From JACCXG01 sp963717745 (lineage in GTDB: Bacteria; Acidobacteriota; Vicinamibacteria; Vicinamibacterales; 2-12-FULL-66-21): DNA of 64,000 bases. Numbering within the stretch: the first letter of the stretch is position 1; each line of letters starts with the position of its first letter. A program made the translations under genes and the position numbers. The stretch lies in contig CAVQXJ010000029.1 of assembly GCA_963717745.1 (NCBI GenBank), positions 205,997 through 269,996 of the forward strand, in the 5' to 3' direction. Below are positions 43,287 through 56,525 of this stretch, in pieces. Under the pieces are notes generated by a model. It was not told the DNA's origin and searched no databases. It saw only the letters and a list, made by a program, of their open reading frames with translations.

Positions 43287-45577
43287 ATGCGTTCCAGATT
43301 CACGTCACCGCTCGCCATGCTCCTTCCCGTGCTGCTGTCAGTCTTGGTCACGTCATGCGGACGCGACCCAGAGGTTGTCAAACAGCAGTACCCTGAGTAG
43401 CGGGAATCAGTACTTCGAGAAAGGCCAGTATCGCGAAGCGATCATCGAGTACCGCAACGCGATCAACCTCGATGCCCGCTTCGGCGAGGCGCGGCGCCGG
43501 CTGGCCGCGGCGTACCTTCGAAGCGGCGACGCGGCCAAGGCGCTGCCCGAACAGGTTCGGGCAGCAGACCTGCTGCCGCAGGACGCCGACGCACAGTTGG
43601 AGGCGGGAAATCTGCTGCTGCTGGCCGGCCGCTTCGACGACGCGAAGACGCGGGCCCGCGCGGCACTGGCGCTGGTGCCGCAGAGCACCGGCGCGCAGGT
43701 GCTCCTCGGCAACGCGTACGCCGGTCTGAAAGACTTCGATGCCGCCATCGATGAGATCGAAGAAGCGCTCAAGCTCGATCCTGACCGCGTGAATACCTAC
43801 ACGAGTCTCGGGTACCTTGCAGCTCGCCAAGGGGAACAAGGAGGCAGCCGAGGAGACGTTTCGGCTCGCGGTGGCCCGCCAGCCGCAGTCCGTGACCGCG
43901 CATCTCGGCCTGGCAACGTTCTACTGGACCATCGGCGAATCGACCAAGGCCGAGGCCGCATTCCGCGCCGGGCTCACGGCATCGCCGCGCGACTTTCGCG
44001 CGAACCGCGCGATGGCGGCGTTTCTCGTAGGGACCAATCGGGTTCCTGAAGCCGAATCCTACCTGGTGGTCGTCGCCGACACGGCGCCAACGGCCTCGGG
44101 ACGGATCACCCTCGCGGACTATTACCTCGCCACCGGCCGTTCAGAGGATGCGGCGAAACTGTTGCGTCAGGTCGCGGCCGATCCCAAGTTCGCAGCGCTC
44201 GCGAACCTTCGGCTCGCCGGCATGGACTTCCGCGCCGGGCGACTGGATCAGGCGAACACGCTCGTCGACCAGGTGTTGGCGGCGAACAAGTCGAGCGTCG
44301 ACGCGCTGCTGCTGAAGGCCAGTCTGCTGGTCGCGAACCGCCAGCTCGACGAAGCCGCAAAGCATGTGGAGACCGCGGTCGCGGCGGATCCGCGGTCGGC
44401 TCGCGCGCTCTTTGCGCTCGGGAAACTCGAACTGCGTCGCCGCCGCCAGGACGAGGCGAAGAAGGCGTTTACCGAGGCCCTCCGTCTGAACCCCCGCGCC
44501 GCTGATGCCCAGACAGAGCTCGCCCGCCTGTACCTGGCCGAAGGCGCGATCGACAAGTCGATTGAGCTGGCCCGCCAGGCCGTCAAGAACGACCCCGCGG
44601 CAGCCGATGCGCGATTCATGCTGGCCCGTGCATTCCTCGCGAAGCGCAATGGCGCCGAAGCGAAGCCGATTCTGCGACAGCTGCAGAAGGACTTCCCAAA
44701 ATCCGCCATGGTTCCGACCCAGCTCGGCATGGTTGCGGTGCTGAACAAGGATTCGCGCGGCGCGGCGCAGATGTTCGAACAGGCGCTCAGCCTCGATCCA
44801 GATCACCTGGAGGCGACGGCCGGCTTGGTGAGCCTGGACCTCGCCGCGCGGCGATTCGACGCGGCCCGGGACCGCGTCGCCGCGCGAGTCGCCCGATCGC
44901 CTCGCAATTCACAGGCCCTCCTACTCGCGGGGCGGACCTACGAGGCGAGCGGCGACACGCCCGCTGCGGAAGCATCCTTCCGGAAGGCAGTGGAGACCGA
45001 CCCCGCGAGTCTCGACGCGTATCGCGCGCTGGGGCGGCTCTACATGCGAACCGGCCGGCTGACTGAGGCGCAGAAGGAATTCGAGAGCGTGGCCTCCCGT
45101 CAGTCATCCCCAGTCGCGGCCCTGACGGTGGTCGGCATGATCCAGCAGTCGCGAAACCTGCCGGACGATGCCAGGCAGACCTACGAGCGAGTCCTTCAGT
45201 TCGATTCCAACGCGGCGGTGGCGGCGAACAATCTGGCGTGGATCTACGCGCAGGGAGACGGGAACCTCGATCTTGCTCTGCAGCTGGCGCGAAGCGCGAA
45301 GACGGGCCTGCCGAAACGGCCCGAGGTCGCCGACACGCTGGGATGGGTCTTGTACCGCAAGGGACTCTTGCCGCAGGCCATTCGCGAGTTCGAGGAGAGC
45401 GTCGACCGGCGAACCGCTGCAATCCCCAGTACCAATTCCATCTCGGCCTGGCGTATGCGAAGAATGGCGATTCCGCGCGCGCGCAGGCGCGCCCTCGAAA
45501 CCGCGATCCGGCTCAAGCCGGATGCCGGAGACGCGGCTGAAGCCAGCCGGATTCTCGCGACGCTCGGGAACGGCTAG
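43287..45577 (+). CDS. PrsT-like TPR lipoprotein of the PEP-CTERM system (frameshifts)
   Basis: About 760 residues. The signal peptide ends in a lipobox (LLSVLVTSC, MRSRFTSPLAMLLPVLL before). The rest is a chain of about 18-20 tetratricopeptide repeats, for example YFEKGQYREAIIEYRNAINLD, LGKLELRRRRQDEAKKAFTEAL and LGRLYMRTGRLTEAQKEFESV. Shifts near 43390, 43815 and 45415-45440. Long TPR lipoproteins (PrsT) accompany exosortase genes and are thought to act in export or assembly of the surface matrix. It ends the exosortase operon. Confidence 0.85.
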
Positions 45578-45806
45578 CGGAACATCGCACGTCTGATCGG
45601 CCAATCGAATACTCCGCCGCGCAGGGCTTTTGTCCTCCGAGGCGCTGACTTTCTCGACCGAGCGAATTGCATCCCTGTATTGCCCTCGGCAAACACTGAG
45701 ATAAGCCGGTTGTCAGCGTAACACCGACGACAGTTGATGGCTGTGACCTTGCTGAAGCGGGCCTACGACCTATCCACGGGTCTCAGCCTTTTCCGGATCA
45801 TACGAA

Positions 45807-48800
45807 TGTCTCAATCAGCCCTGTCGGGTCGACGCGGCCTGGCGCACTTTGCGACCGCGGTGTCTCTCGCTGTTCTTGGCGCCGTCGGGCGGTGGCCTTG
45901 ATCGGCGGTTCACCGTCGCAGGCGCAGCAGCCAGGCCCCTGCGATCCGCCGAACGGCAACCCGATCGTCTGCGAGAACCAGCTAGGCCGGGCAATCCCGC
46001 GAGCGAATGGGACGTCGACGGCGCCGGCGACAGCACCATTCAGGGCTTCGCCACCGACATCAGCGTCAATCGGGGCCAGACGGTCAGCTTCAAGATCGAC
46101 ACCGACGCGCGTCGACCTATCGGCTCGACATCTATCGGATGGGCTACTACGGCGGCATGGGCGCCCGCAAGGTCGCGACGGTCATCGCCATCGGCGACGC
46201 TGCCGCAGAACCAGCCGGCCTGCCTGACCGACGCCGCCACCGGCCTGGTCGACTGCGGCAACTGGGCGGTGTCGGCGTCGTGGGCGGTGCCCGCCGACCG
46301 CGGTGTCCGGCATCTACTTCGCCAAGGTCGATCCGCACCGACACCGGCGGCGCCAGCCACATCGTCTTCGTCGTCCGCGACGACGACGGGCACTCCGACC
46401 TGCTCTTCCAGACCTCCGACACGACCTGGCAGGCCTACAACCAGTACGGCGGCAACAGCCTCTACGTCGGCGGCCCGACCAGTCCGGGCCGCGCCTACAA
46501 GGTCAGCTACAACCGGCCGTTCACGACGCGCGGCGACGTCGCCCGAAGACTGGGTCTTCAACGCCGAGTACCCGATGGTCCGCTGGCTGGAAGCCAACGG
46601 CTACAACGTCAGCTACTCCACCGGCGTCGACACCGACCGCCGCGGCGCGGAGCATCCTGCGAGCACAAGGTGTTCCTGTCGGTCGGCCACGACGAGTACT
46701 GGTCGGGCGCGCAGCGCACCAACGTCGAAGCGGCGCGCGCCGCCGGCGTGCACCTGGCGTTCTTCAGCGGCAACGAGGTGTTCTGGAAGACGCGCTGGGA
46801 GAACAGCATCTCGGCGCCGGCGACCGCCGTATCGCACGCTGGTCACCTACAAGGAGACCCACGCCAACGCCAAGATCGATCCGCACGCCAACGTCTGGAC
46901 CGGCACCTGGCGCGATCCCGCGCTTCAGCCCGCCGGCCGACGGCGGCCGGCCCGAGAACGCGCTGACCGGCACGATCTTCCGCGTCAACTCCGGCACCGC
47001 CGGCGATCCAGGTGCCGGCGGCCGACGGCAAGATGCGCTTCTGGCGCAACACCGCGGTCGCCAACCTGGCGCCGGGCGCGGTCGCCACGCTGCCGCACGG
47101 CACGCTCGGCTACGAGTGGGACGAGGATCGTCGACAACGGCTTCCGCCCGGCCGGGCTGATCCGGCTGTCCGACACCACGGTCAGCGGCGTCGACTACCT
47201 GCAGGACTACGGCTCGACCTACGCGCCCGGCACGGCCAACCACGCGCTGACGCTCTACCGGCACGCGAGCGGCGCGCTGGTGTTCGGCGCCGGCACGGTG
47301 CAGTGGTCGTGGGGGCTCGACAGCAACCACGATCGCGGCGTCGGCGGCGCCGAGCCTGGCGATGCAGCAGGCGACGGTCAACCTGTTCGCCGACATGGGC
47401 GTGCAGCCGCTGACGATGCAGGCCGGGCTGGTCGACGGCGCCGCGCCTCGACCGACACCGCGGCGCCGACCTCGACGATCACCTCGCCGGCCGCCGGCAG
47501 CGCGGTGCCGCGCCAATGCCACCGTCACGATCACCGGCACGGCCGCCGACGACGGCGGCGGCCAGGTCGGCGGCGTCGAGGTCTCGGTCGACGGCGGCGC
47601 GACCTGGCACCGCGCCACCGGCCGCGGCAGCTGGACCTACTCCTGGCAGACCGGCGCGCCGCGGACGGTCACGCTCCGCAGCCGCGCCGCCGACGACAGC
47701 GGCAACATCGAGACTGCCGGCGCACCGGCATCACGGTCACCGTCGGCACCGGTACCGTCGACCTGCCCCTGCTCGATCTGGACGCCGCACCCAGGCGCCC
47801 GACCGCCGGCCGCCGATCAGCGACGCGCAGCGCGGTCGAGCTCGGCACCAGGTTCCGATCCGACGTCGACGGCTACATCACCGGCGATCCGCTTCTACAA
47901 GAGCCGCCAGAACACCGGCCCGCACATCGGCAGCCTGTGGACCGACGACCGGCACGCGTGCTCGCGACCGTGACGTTCACCGGCGAGACCGCGTCCGGCT
48001 GGCAGGAGGCCACGCTGCCCGACGCCCGGTGGCGATCACCGCCAACACGACCTACGTCGTCTCGTACCACACCGACTCGGGCTACTACTCCGGCGAGGAC
48101 GGCTACTTCGCCGCCGGCGGCGTCGACAACGGTCCGCTGCACGCGCTGCAGGACGGCGTCGACGGCGCCAACGGCGTCTACCGCTACGGCGCGAGCGCGT
48201 TTCCCGACCGAGACCTACGACAGCGAGAACTACTGGGTCGACGTCGTCTTCGTGACCTCGGTCGGCGCCCGACACGACGCCGCCGATCGGTCAGCGTCGT
48301 CGACGCCGGCGAACGGCGCCATCGGCGTCGCCGCTGAACACCGCGGTGACGGCCACGTTCAACGAGCGATGAACGCGGCCGACGATCACGCGGCGCGACG
48401 TTCGAGCTGCGCGACGCCGAGCAACGTCCTGGTCGCCGGCGACGCGTCACCTACTCGGCGGCGACCCGCACGGCCACGCTCACAGCCGAACGCGGCGCTG
48501 GCGTACTCGCACGACCTACACGGCGACGCGTGAAGGGCGGCAGCAGCGGCGTCAAGGACACCGCCGGCAACGCGCTGGCCGCCGACTTCGTCTGGTCGTT
48601 CACGACCGCCGGCCCGCCGCCGCCGCCGCCGACCGACGGGCCCGGGCGGACCGATCCTCGTGATCGGCTCCGAGCGCGAATCCGTTCAGCCGGTACTACG
48701 CGGAAATCCTGCGCGCCGAGGGCCTCAACGCCTTCACGCGTCACCGACATCGCCGCCGTCACCGCCGCCGATCGCTCGGCGGCTACGACGTGGTGATCCT

Positions 48801-50845
48801 CGGCGACATGCCGCTGACCGACGACGCAGGTCACGATGTTCACGAACTGGGTGACCGCCGGCGGCAACCTGATCGCGATGCGGCCCGACAAGAAGCTGGC
48901 GTCGCTGCTCGGCCTGACCGACGCGGCCGCGACGCTCGCCGAAGGCTACCTGCTGGTCAACACCGCCGCCGCGCCCGGCGCCGGCATCGTCGGCCAGACG
49001 ATGCAGTTCCACGGCACGGCCGACCGCTACACGCTGAGCGGCGCGACGCGCGGTCGCGACGCTGTACTCGAACGCCGACCGCGGCGACCGCCAATCCGGC
49101 GGTGACGGTCGGCAGCGTCGGCACCGCCGGCGGGCAGGCCGCCGCGTTCACCTACGACCTGGCGCGGTCGGTCGTCTACACCCGGCAGGGCAATCCCGGC
49201 CTGGTCGGGCCAGGAGCGCGACGGCATCGCGCCGATCCGCTCCGACGACCTCTTCTTCGGCGGCGCGCAGCCCGACTAGGTCGACCTCGACCAAGGTCGC
49301 GATCCCGCAGGCCGACGAGCAGCAGCGGCTGCTGGCCAACCTGATCGGCTTCATGAACGTCGACCGCAAGCCGCTGCCGCGGTTCTGGTATTTCCCGCGC
49401 GGCGAGAAGGCGGTCGTGGTGATGACCGGCGACGATCACGCCAACAACGGCACGGCCGGCCGGTTCGACATCTACAACAGCAACAGCCCGCCGGGCTGCA
49501 GCGTCGCCGACTGGGAGTGCGTCCGCGCCACCTCCTACATCTTCCCGAACACGCCGATCACCGACGGCGCAGGTCGCGGCGTTCACCGGCGCAGGGCTTC
49601 GAGATCGGCGTGCACATGTGGATGAGCGGCACCGGATCGACTCGCGATGGACTGCAACGACTACACGCCGCGCTCGCTCGCCGCCGACTACGCCGACGCA
49701 GCTGGCGCAGTTCGCCGCGACCTGTTCCCGGCGCGTGCCGGTGCCGCGACCAACCGCACCCACTGCATCGTCTGGAGCGACTACGACACGCAGCCGCAGG
49801 TCGCGCTGGCGAACGGCATCCGGCTGGACACGAACTACTACTACTGGCCGGGCACCTGGGTGCAACGACCGTCCCGGGTTCTTCACCGGCTCGGGCATGC
49901 CGATGCGCTTCGCCAAGGCCGACGGCACGATGATCGACGTCTACCAGGCGGCCACGCAGATGACCGACGAATCGGGCCAGACGCTACCCGTTCACGGTCG
50001 ACACGCTGCTCGACCGCGCGCTCGGTCCGGAGGGCTACTACGGCGTCTTCGTCGCCAACATGCACACCGACACGGTCGGCGCATGCGGGCTCGGAGGCGA
50101 TCGTCGCGTCGGCGCAGGCGCGCGGCGTGCCGGTCATCTCCGCCCAGCAGCTGCTGACCTGGCTCGACGGCCGCAACGGCTCGTCGTTCGGCAACATCAC
50201 CTGGAACGGCACGACGCTGGGCTTCACGGTCGCGGTCGGGGCGGGTGCCAACGGTCTGGAGGCCATGATTCCGACCGGGGTCGGCGCCTCTGACCTGACC
50301 GGCCTGACCCGCAGCGGAAACCCGTGTCGCGTTTCGAGTCGAGACGATCAAGGGCGTGAGCTACGCGATGTTCGCCGCGGCCGCGGGGCCATATCTCGCG
50401 ATATACGGCGTCGACACCACGGCGCCCGCGATCAGCGGTCTGACCGTCAATCCCGTCGGCGGCAGCGCCGCTGTGACGTGGACGACCAGCGAAGCCGCTG
50501 ACGCGCGGGTCGACTACGGAACCGCGCCGGACGCCCTGACCCTGACCGCCAGCGCCCCTGGTCTGGCCTCGACCCACACCATTACGCTGAATGGCCTGAC
50601 GAGCGGCACGACCTACTACTATCGCGTGCGGTCCGCCGACGGTGCTGGCAATGCGACCACGAGCCCGAATCCGCCAGGGCCGCCGGCGAGCTTCACGACC
50701 TCGACGCCGCCTTCCTTGAACTGCCCGTGCAGCATCTGGCCGACAGCGCCGGTTCCTGCCGTCATCACCGAACAGGATGGCAGCGCCGTCGAGTTGGGCG
50801 TCAAGTTCCGCAGCACCGCAAGTGGCTTCATCACGGCCATCCGTA
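45807..50845 (+). CDS. Very large multidomain secreted protein (dimethylformamidase-beta-like, DUF4082, Ig-like), heavily frameshifted and truncated
   Basis: Reading across dozens of 1-nt shifts gives one protein of about 1670 residues from ATG 45807. Domains by position: signal peptide (to 45930), a dimethylformamidase beta-subunit-like region (46000-47450: DIYRMGYYGG, SVGHDEYWSGAQR), an Ig-like domain (47460-47750), DUF4082 (47760-48270), a Big_5-type Ig domain (48280-48640), a glutamine-amidotransferase/ThuA-like region (48650-49370), a polysaccharide-deacetylase-like region (49370-50200: VVVMTGDDHANNG, EIGVHMWM), an FN3 domain (50430-50700) and the start of a second DUF4082 (50730-50845), where it is cut off by a join. 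50240-50845 has no shifts. Function unknown. Confidence 0.75.
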
Positions 50846-50858
50846 GGCGACGCAGATG
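50840..50858. other. Likely chimeric join between the large secreted protein and a dppC gene
   Basis: The second DUF4082 domain stops after GFITAIR, where an F/Y-K-x codon run should follow. Within a few bases a dipeptide-permease ATG (50856) begins with no promoter, no upstream dppB and no ribosome site of its own. A permease C gene almost always follows permease B. The easiest reading is an assembly join near 50,845. Confidence 0.6.
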
Positions 50859-51803
50859 ACCGCGAGAGCTTCAGCAGTCGCACCTGGCTCCGTCGACGCC
50901 CGACGCAGCACCGGCATCTGGCGCGACGCGTTCGGCCGCCTGGCCAAGAACCGGCTGGCCGTCCTGGGCCTGGGATTCGTGATCTTCCTTGCCGTCCTGG
51001 GCATCTTCGGTCCGCGGTTCGCGCCGTGGCCGTACGACTCGCAGGATACGCCGGCGTTGATCGCAAACAAGTTCCTGCCCCTCGTGCCGTTCCAGAACCC
51101 CGCTCACCCGCTGGGCACGGACTCACTCGGGCAGGACATCCTGAGCCGGCTGATGGACGGCGCGCAGATCAGCCTGAGCGTGGCGCTCGTCGTCCAGGTC
51201 GTCGTGCTGTTCATCGGGACTGCCCATCGGCGCGATCGCCGGCTGGTTCGGCGGTCGCCTCGACACCTACCTGATGCGCTTCACGGACGTCATGTACGCG
51301 TTCCCGACCTGCTGCTGATCATCCTCATGTCGGTGGCGTTCCGCGATACCGCGTTCGGCCGGCTCTCAGCGGCCTGTTCCTGGTGTTCGTGGCCATCGGC
51401 CTCACGTCCTGGGTGACGGTGGCGCGGCTGGTTCGCGGCCAGCTGCTGTCGCTCAAGGAGATGGAGTTCGTCGAGGCGGCGCGAGCGATCGGAGTCCGCG
51501 ACCGCAACATCGTGATCGCGCCACCTGCTGCCGAACGCGATCGGTCCGATCATCGTGGCGGTCACCCTCGGCATCCCGGGCGCCATCCTCGCCGAGGCCA
51601 CGCTGGCCTACCTCGGCGTCGGCGTCCAGCCGCCGCGCGCGTCGTGGGGGAGCCTGATCAACGACGGGTCAACTACGATTCGCTCGTACCCCGCACCTGG
51701 TGCTCTTCCCGGCATCATGATCGCAACGGCGCTGATCAGCTTCACATTCCTTGGCGACGGGCTGCGCGACGCGCTCGATCCCAAGCTCAAGGGAAAGCAA
51801 TAG
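50856..51803 (+). CDS. dppC: Oligopeptide ABC transporter permease, DppC type (frameshifts)
   Basis: About 315 residues. One membrane helix after the N-terminus (LAVLGLGFVIFLAVLGIFGPRFAP), then the extracytoplasmic HPLGTDSLGQDILSRLMDGAQISL block that marks DppC/OppC. The EAA loop region reads EFVEAARAIGVRDRNIVIRHLLPNAIGPIIV after correction, followed by GIPGAILAEATLAYLGVG and FTFLGDGLRDALDPKLKGK at the end. Several shifts (near 51222, 51309, 51366, 51523 and 51665-51710). DppB should precede it and is missing, matching the join just upstream. Confidence 0.85.
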
Positions 51804-51857
51804 GTTGGGCCCATCCAGCGGACACAGGCGTCCGTGGAGCCGAGCGGCTACGAGTCG

Positions 51858-52890
<1,033 letters not shown>

Positions 52891-52909
52891 GCCGGACGGG
52901 TGGATCCCG

Positions 52910-54203
52910 ATGACGGCCCGACCTGCCGACACGGCGCCACGACGCCGACGACGCGAGCGGCGACGGCCACAGCGCAACCTCGTCGACGTCGAGAACCTGA
53001 AGGTCTACTTCCCGATCCGCGCGGGCATCTTCCAGCGCACGATCGGCTCGGTCAAGGCCGTCGACGACATCACGCTTCGAGGTCCGCCAGCGGCGAGACG
53101 CTCGGCCTGGTCGGCGAGTCCGGCTGCGGCAAGAGCACGACCGGTCGCGCCGTGATCCGGCTGCGCGAGCCAACGAGCGGCACGGTCCGTTTCGACGGCG
53201 TCGACCTGCGCCAAGATCGACAAGAACAAGCTGCGCAACGCTGCGCCGCCGGATGCAGATCATCTTCCAGGACCCGTACAGCTCGCTCGACCCGCGCATG
53301 ACCGTCGGCTCGATCATCAGCGAGCCCATCGAGACCCACGACCTGCACGAAGGGCCGCGCCAAGCGCGAGCGCGTCGCCGAGCTGCTCGAGATGGTCGGC
53401 CTCGACCCGCGCTACGTGAACCGCTATCCGCACGAGTTCTCGGGTGGCCAGCGCCAGCGCATCGGCGTCGCCCGCGCGCTGGCCGTCGAGCCCGAGTTCA
53501 TCGTCTGCGACGAGCCGATCTCCGCGCTCGACGTCTCGATCCAGGCGCAGGTGCTCAACCTGCTGACCGAGCTCCAGCGAGCGGCTCGACCTGACGTACC
53601 TGTTCATCGCCCACGACCTGTCCGTGGTCAAGCACATCAGCGACCGGGTTGCGGTCATGTACCTCGGCAAGATCGTGGAGCTCGGCCCCGCCGGACTCGC
53701 TCTACACCGGCCCCGGCGCACCCGTACACCCGCGCGCTGCTGTCGGCCGTGCCGGTGCCGGACCCGGTGGCCGAGCGACGGCGCAAGCGCGTCATCCTGA
53801 AGGGCGACGTTCCGTCGCCGGTCAACCCGCCGTCGGGCTGTCGCTTCCACACGCGCTGCTGGCTGTACGAGCGTCTCGGCAAGCCGGAGAACTGCCGCAC
53901 CGACGATCCGCCGCTGCGAGTCCTCGCAGGGCGACCACCGCGCCGCCTGCCACTACGCCGAGGAGGCGCTCAAGACGGACGTCGGCATCGCGCACGTGAC
54001 CGAGCGGCCCGATCCGCCGCGGCACGCCCGCCGGCGGCGCTCAAGATCGCGCACAAGCCAGAGGCGGCGCACCTCGCAGCGCCGTCGACCGATGGAGGCG
54101 GCCCTCGCGCCGACGGCGTGGAGCGAAGAGCCGCCCGCCGCGATCCCGATCGACTGGGCCAGACGCGGGCGCCAAGCCCGACGACGAGAGCCCGCCCAGC
54201 TAG
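52910..54203 (+). CDS. dppF: Oligopeptide ABC transporter ATP-binding protein, DppF type (frameshifts)
   Basis: About 425 residues from ATG 52910. Walker A is GESGCGKS, signature FSGGQRQRIGVARAL, Walker B FIVCDEPISALDVSIQAQVL, and the C-terminal box CRFHTRCWLY. At least five shifts (near 53077, 53088, 53211, 53355, 53577, 53695). A long acidic, Ala/Pro-rich tail of about 90 residues follows the ATPase and ends at TAG 54201-54203 in the corrected frame; this end is uncertain. It converges on a second dppF gene. Confidence 0.85.
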
Positions 54204-54208
54204 AGCGA

Positions 54209-54267
54209 CTAGCGGTCGCAAGCCGACCTACCGCAGCCGGCGCTGAGCCGCCGTCGCTTGCGGCTAG
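54209..54267. terminator. Bidirectional hairpin between two convergent dppF genes
   Basis: CTAGC...CGCAAGC.GAC (54209-54226, with two bulges) pairs with GTCGCTTGCGGCTAG (54253-54267). It lies at the meeting point of the two operons, and the right arm overlaps the stop of the minus-strand dppF gene. Confidence 0.6.
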
Positions 54268-55343
54268 CTGACCGTCTCCTTGGCGGTTGCGGTCGAGCGA
54301 CTTCGCGGCTCTGCTCCGCGTAGTGACAGGCGGCGCGCGTGCGTCCGACCGCGCCGGATGGCCGGCGTAGCTCGGGCTCGACCGTCGCGCAATCTTCGGG
54401 CTGGTCCGAGCTGCTCGTAGAGCCAGCAGCGCGGGTGGAAGCGGCAGCCCGGCGGAATGTTGATCGGGCTGGGCACGTCGCCGCGCAGGATGATGCGCTG
54501 GCGGCGCGCGTCGGGATCGGGCAGGGGGATCGCCGACATGAGCGCCTGCGTGTACGGGTGGCGCGGGTCGGCGTAGGTGCGTCTCGCGGCCGGCCTCCTC
54601 GACCACCCGGCCCAGGTACATCACCGCCACGCGGTCGCTGATGTGCTCGACCACGGCCATGTTGTGGGCGATGAACAGGTAGCGTCAGGCCGAGCTCGCG
54701 CTGCAGGTCGCTTGCAGCAGGTTGAGCACCTGCGCCTGGATCGAGACGTCGAGGGCGCTGACGGGCTCGTCGCACACGACGAGGTCGGGCTCGAGGACGA
54801 GCGCGCGGGCGATGCCGATGCGCTGGCGCTGGCCGCCGGAGAACTCGTGCGGATAGCGCCGCGCCTGGTACGGCGCCAGGCCGACGAGGTCCATGATCTT
54901 CGTGACCCGCTCGCGCCGCTCGCGCCGGCGTGCCGATGCCGTGGATGCGCAGTCCGTCGCCGATGCTCTCGCCGATCGGCGAGCGCGGGTCGAGCGACGC
55001 GTACGGGTCCTGGAAGATGATCTGCATCCGCCGCCGGAAGGGCTTCAGGCGCGGCGCCTGGAAGCTGCGTGATGTCGGTGCCGTCGAAGAGGATCGAGCC
55101 GGCGGTCGGCTCGATCAGGCGCAGGATCAGCCGCCCGACCGTGGTCTTGCCGCAGCCCGACTCGCCGACCAGGCCAAGCGTCTCGCCGCGCTGGATGTCG
55201 AGGTCCACGCCGTCGACGGCCTGCACCTCGGCGACGGTGCGCTGGAGGATGCCGCCCTTGACCGGGAAGTGCTTGACCAGGCCGCGCACCTCGACCAGCG
55301 GCTGCGTCGCACCGACTGCGGCGCGAGCTCGCTCGAACGGCAT
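54264..55343 (-). CDS. dppF: Oligopeptide ABC transporter ATP-binding protein, DppF type, second operon (frameshifts)
   Basis: About 359 residues from ATG 55343. Parts: EVRGLVKHFPVKGGILQRTVAEVQAVDGVDLDIQRGETLGLVGESGCGKT (Walker A), signature FSGGQRQRIGIARALVLEP, Walker B LVVCDEPVSALDVSIQAQVL, C-terminal box CRFHPRCWLYEQL. Shifts near 55070, 54935, 54705 and 54585 among others. Compared with the plus-strand DppF it is a distinct paralogue, not an inverted copy. Last gene of its operon. Confidence 0.83.
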
Positions 55344-55367
55344 CCGCGCCGATGCTCGCGACGGTCA

Positions 55368-56525
55368 TCAGGTCGCTGCACCTCGGCGGCGAGCGGCGGC
55401 CGTCCAGTCGGGCGCCTCGTCGGAGCGAGTGGTACAGCCAGCAGCGCACGCTGTGATCGGCGCCGGCGCGCGCAGCAGCTCCGGGTGGATCTCCGGCGCC
55501 GGCGCGACGTTGTACTCCTCGCGCGCTGCGCAGCGCGGCGCGAAGCGGCAGCCCGTGCGGCAGGTCGATGAGGTTGGGCACGCATGCCCGGGATGACCGA
55601 CAGCTCGTCCTTGGGCTGGCCGAGGATCGGGCACCGAGCCGATCAGGCCCTGCGTGTAGGGGTGCAGCGGCTTGCGGAACAGCGTGCGCGTGTCGGTCTG
55701 CTCGATGATCTCGCCGGCGTACATGACCGCGACCCGGTCGCACATCTCGGCGACCACGCCCAGGTCGTGGGTGATGAGGATGATCGCGGTGCCCGGTCTC
55801 GCGCTGAAGGCGGCGCATCAGGTCGAGGATCTGCGCCTGGATGGTGACGTCGAGCGCGGTGGTGGGCTCGTCGGCGATGAGCAGCTCCGGCTCGCAGGCG
55901 AGGGCCATGGCGATCATCACGCGCTGGGCCATGCCGCCCGACATCTCGTGCGGGTAGGCGTCGAGGCGGCGCTTCGGATCCGGGATGCCGACCATGCGCA
56001 TCATCTCCATGGCGCGCTCGCGCGCGGCCTTGCGCTTCATGCTGCGGTGCGCCTCGAGCACCTCGCCGATCTGGTAGCCGACGTCGAGGACCGGGTTCAG
56101 CGACGAAGTCGGCTGCTGGAAGATCATCGAGATCCGGTTGCCGCGGATGCTCGCGCATCTCGCTCTCGTCGAGCTTCAGCAGGTCCTGGCCGTCGAACAT
56201 GACCTCGCCGGCCTCGATCACGCCGGGCGGCGCGATGAGGCGCATGATCGACAGCGAGGTGACGCTCTTGCCGCAGCCGGATTCGCCGACGAGGCCCAGG
56301 ATCTCGCCGCGGCGGACGGAGAAGTCGATGCCGGTCACGGCACGGACGGTGCCGTCGCGCAGCTTGAACGAGGTGCGCAGGCCGCGGACGTCGAGCAGGA
56401 CCTCGCCGTGGACGCCGCGCGGCCTGGCCGCCGCCTCGGGGACGAGCTCCTCGATGACCGTTTCGTCGAGCGAGGGCGCGATCGCCGAGGTCGTCCGTGG
56501 TCGGCTCGGCGCGTTCCTGCGTCAT
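55368..56525 (-). CDS. dppD: Oligopeptide ABC transporter ATP-binding protein, DppD type, second operon (frameshifts)
   Basis: About 385 residues from ATG 56525. After corrections: an N-terminal extension, GIDFSVRRGEILGLVGESGCGKS (Walker A), signature MSGGMAQRVMIAMAL, Walker B LLIADEPTTALDVTIQAQIL, VMYAGEIIEQTDTRTLF, and CRFAPRCAAREEYN at the C-terminus. The start overlaps the dppC stop by 4 bases. Shifts near 56485, 56155, 56105 and 55795 among others. Confidence 0.83.
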
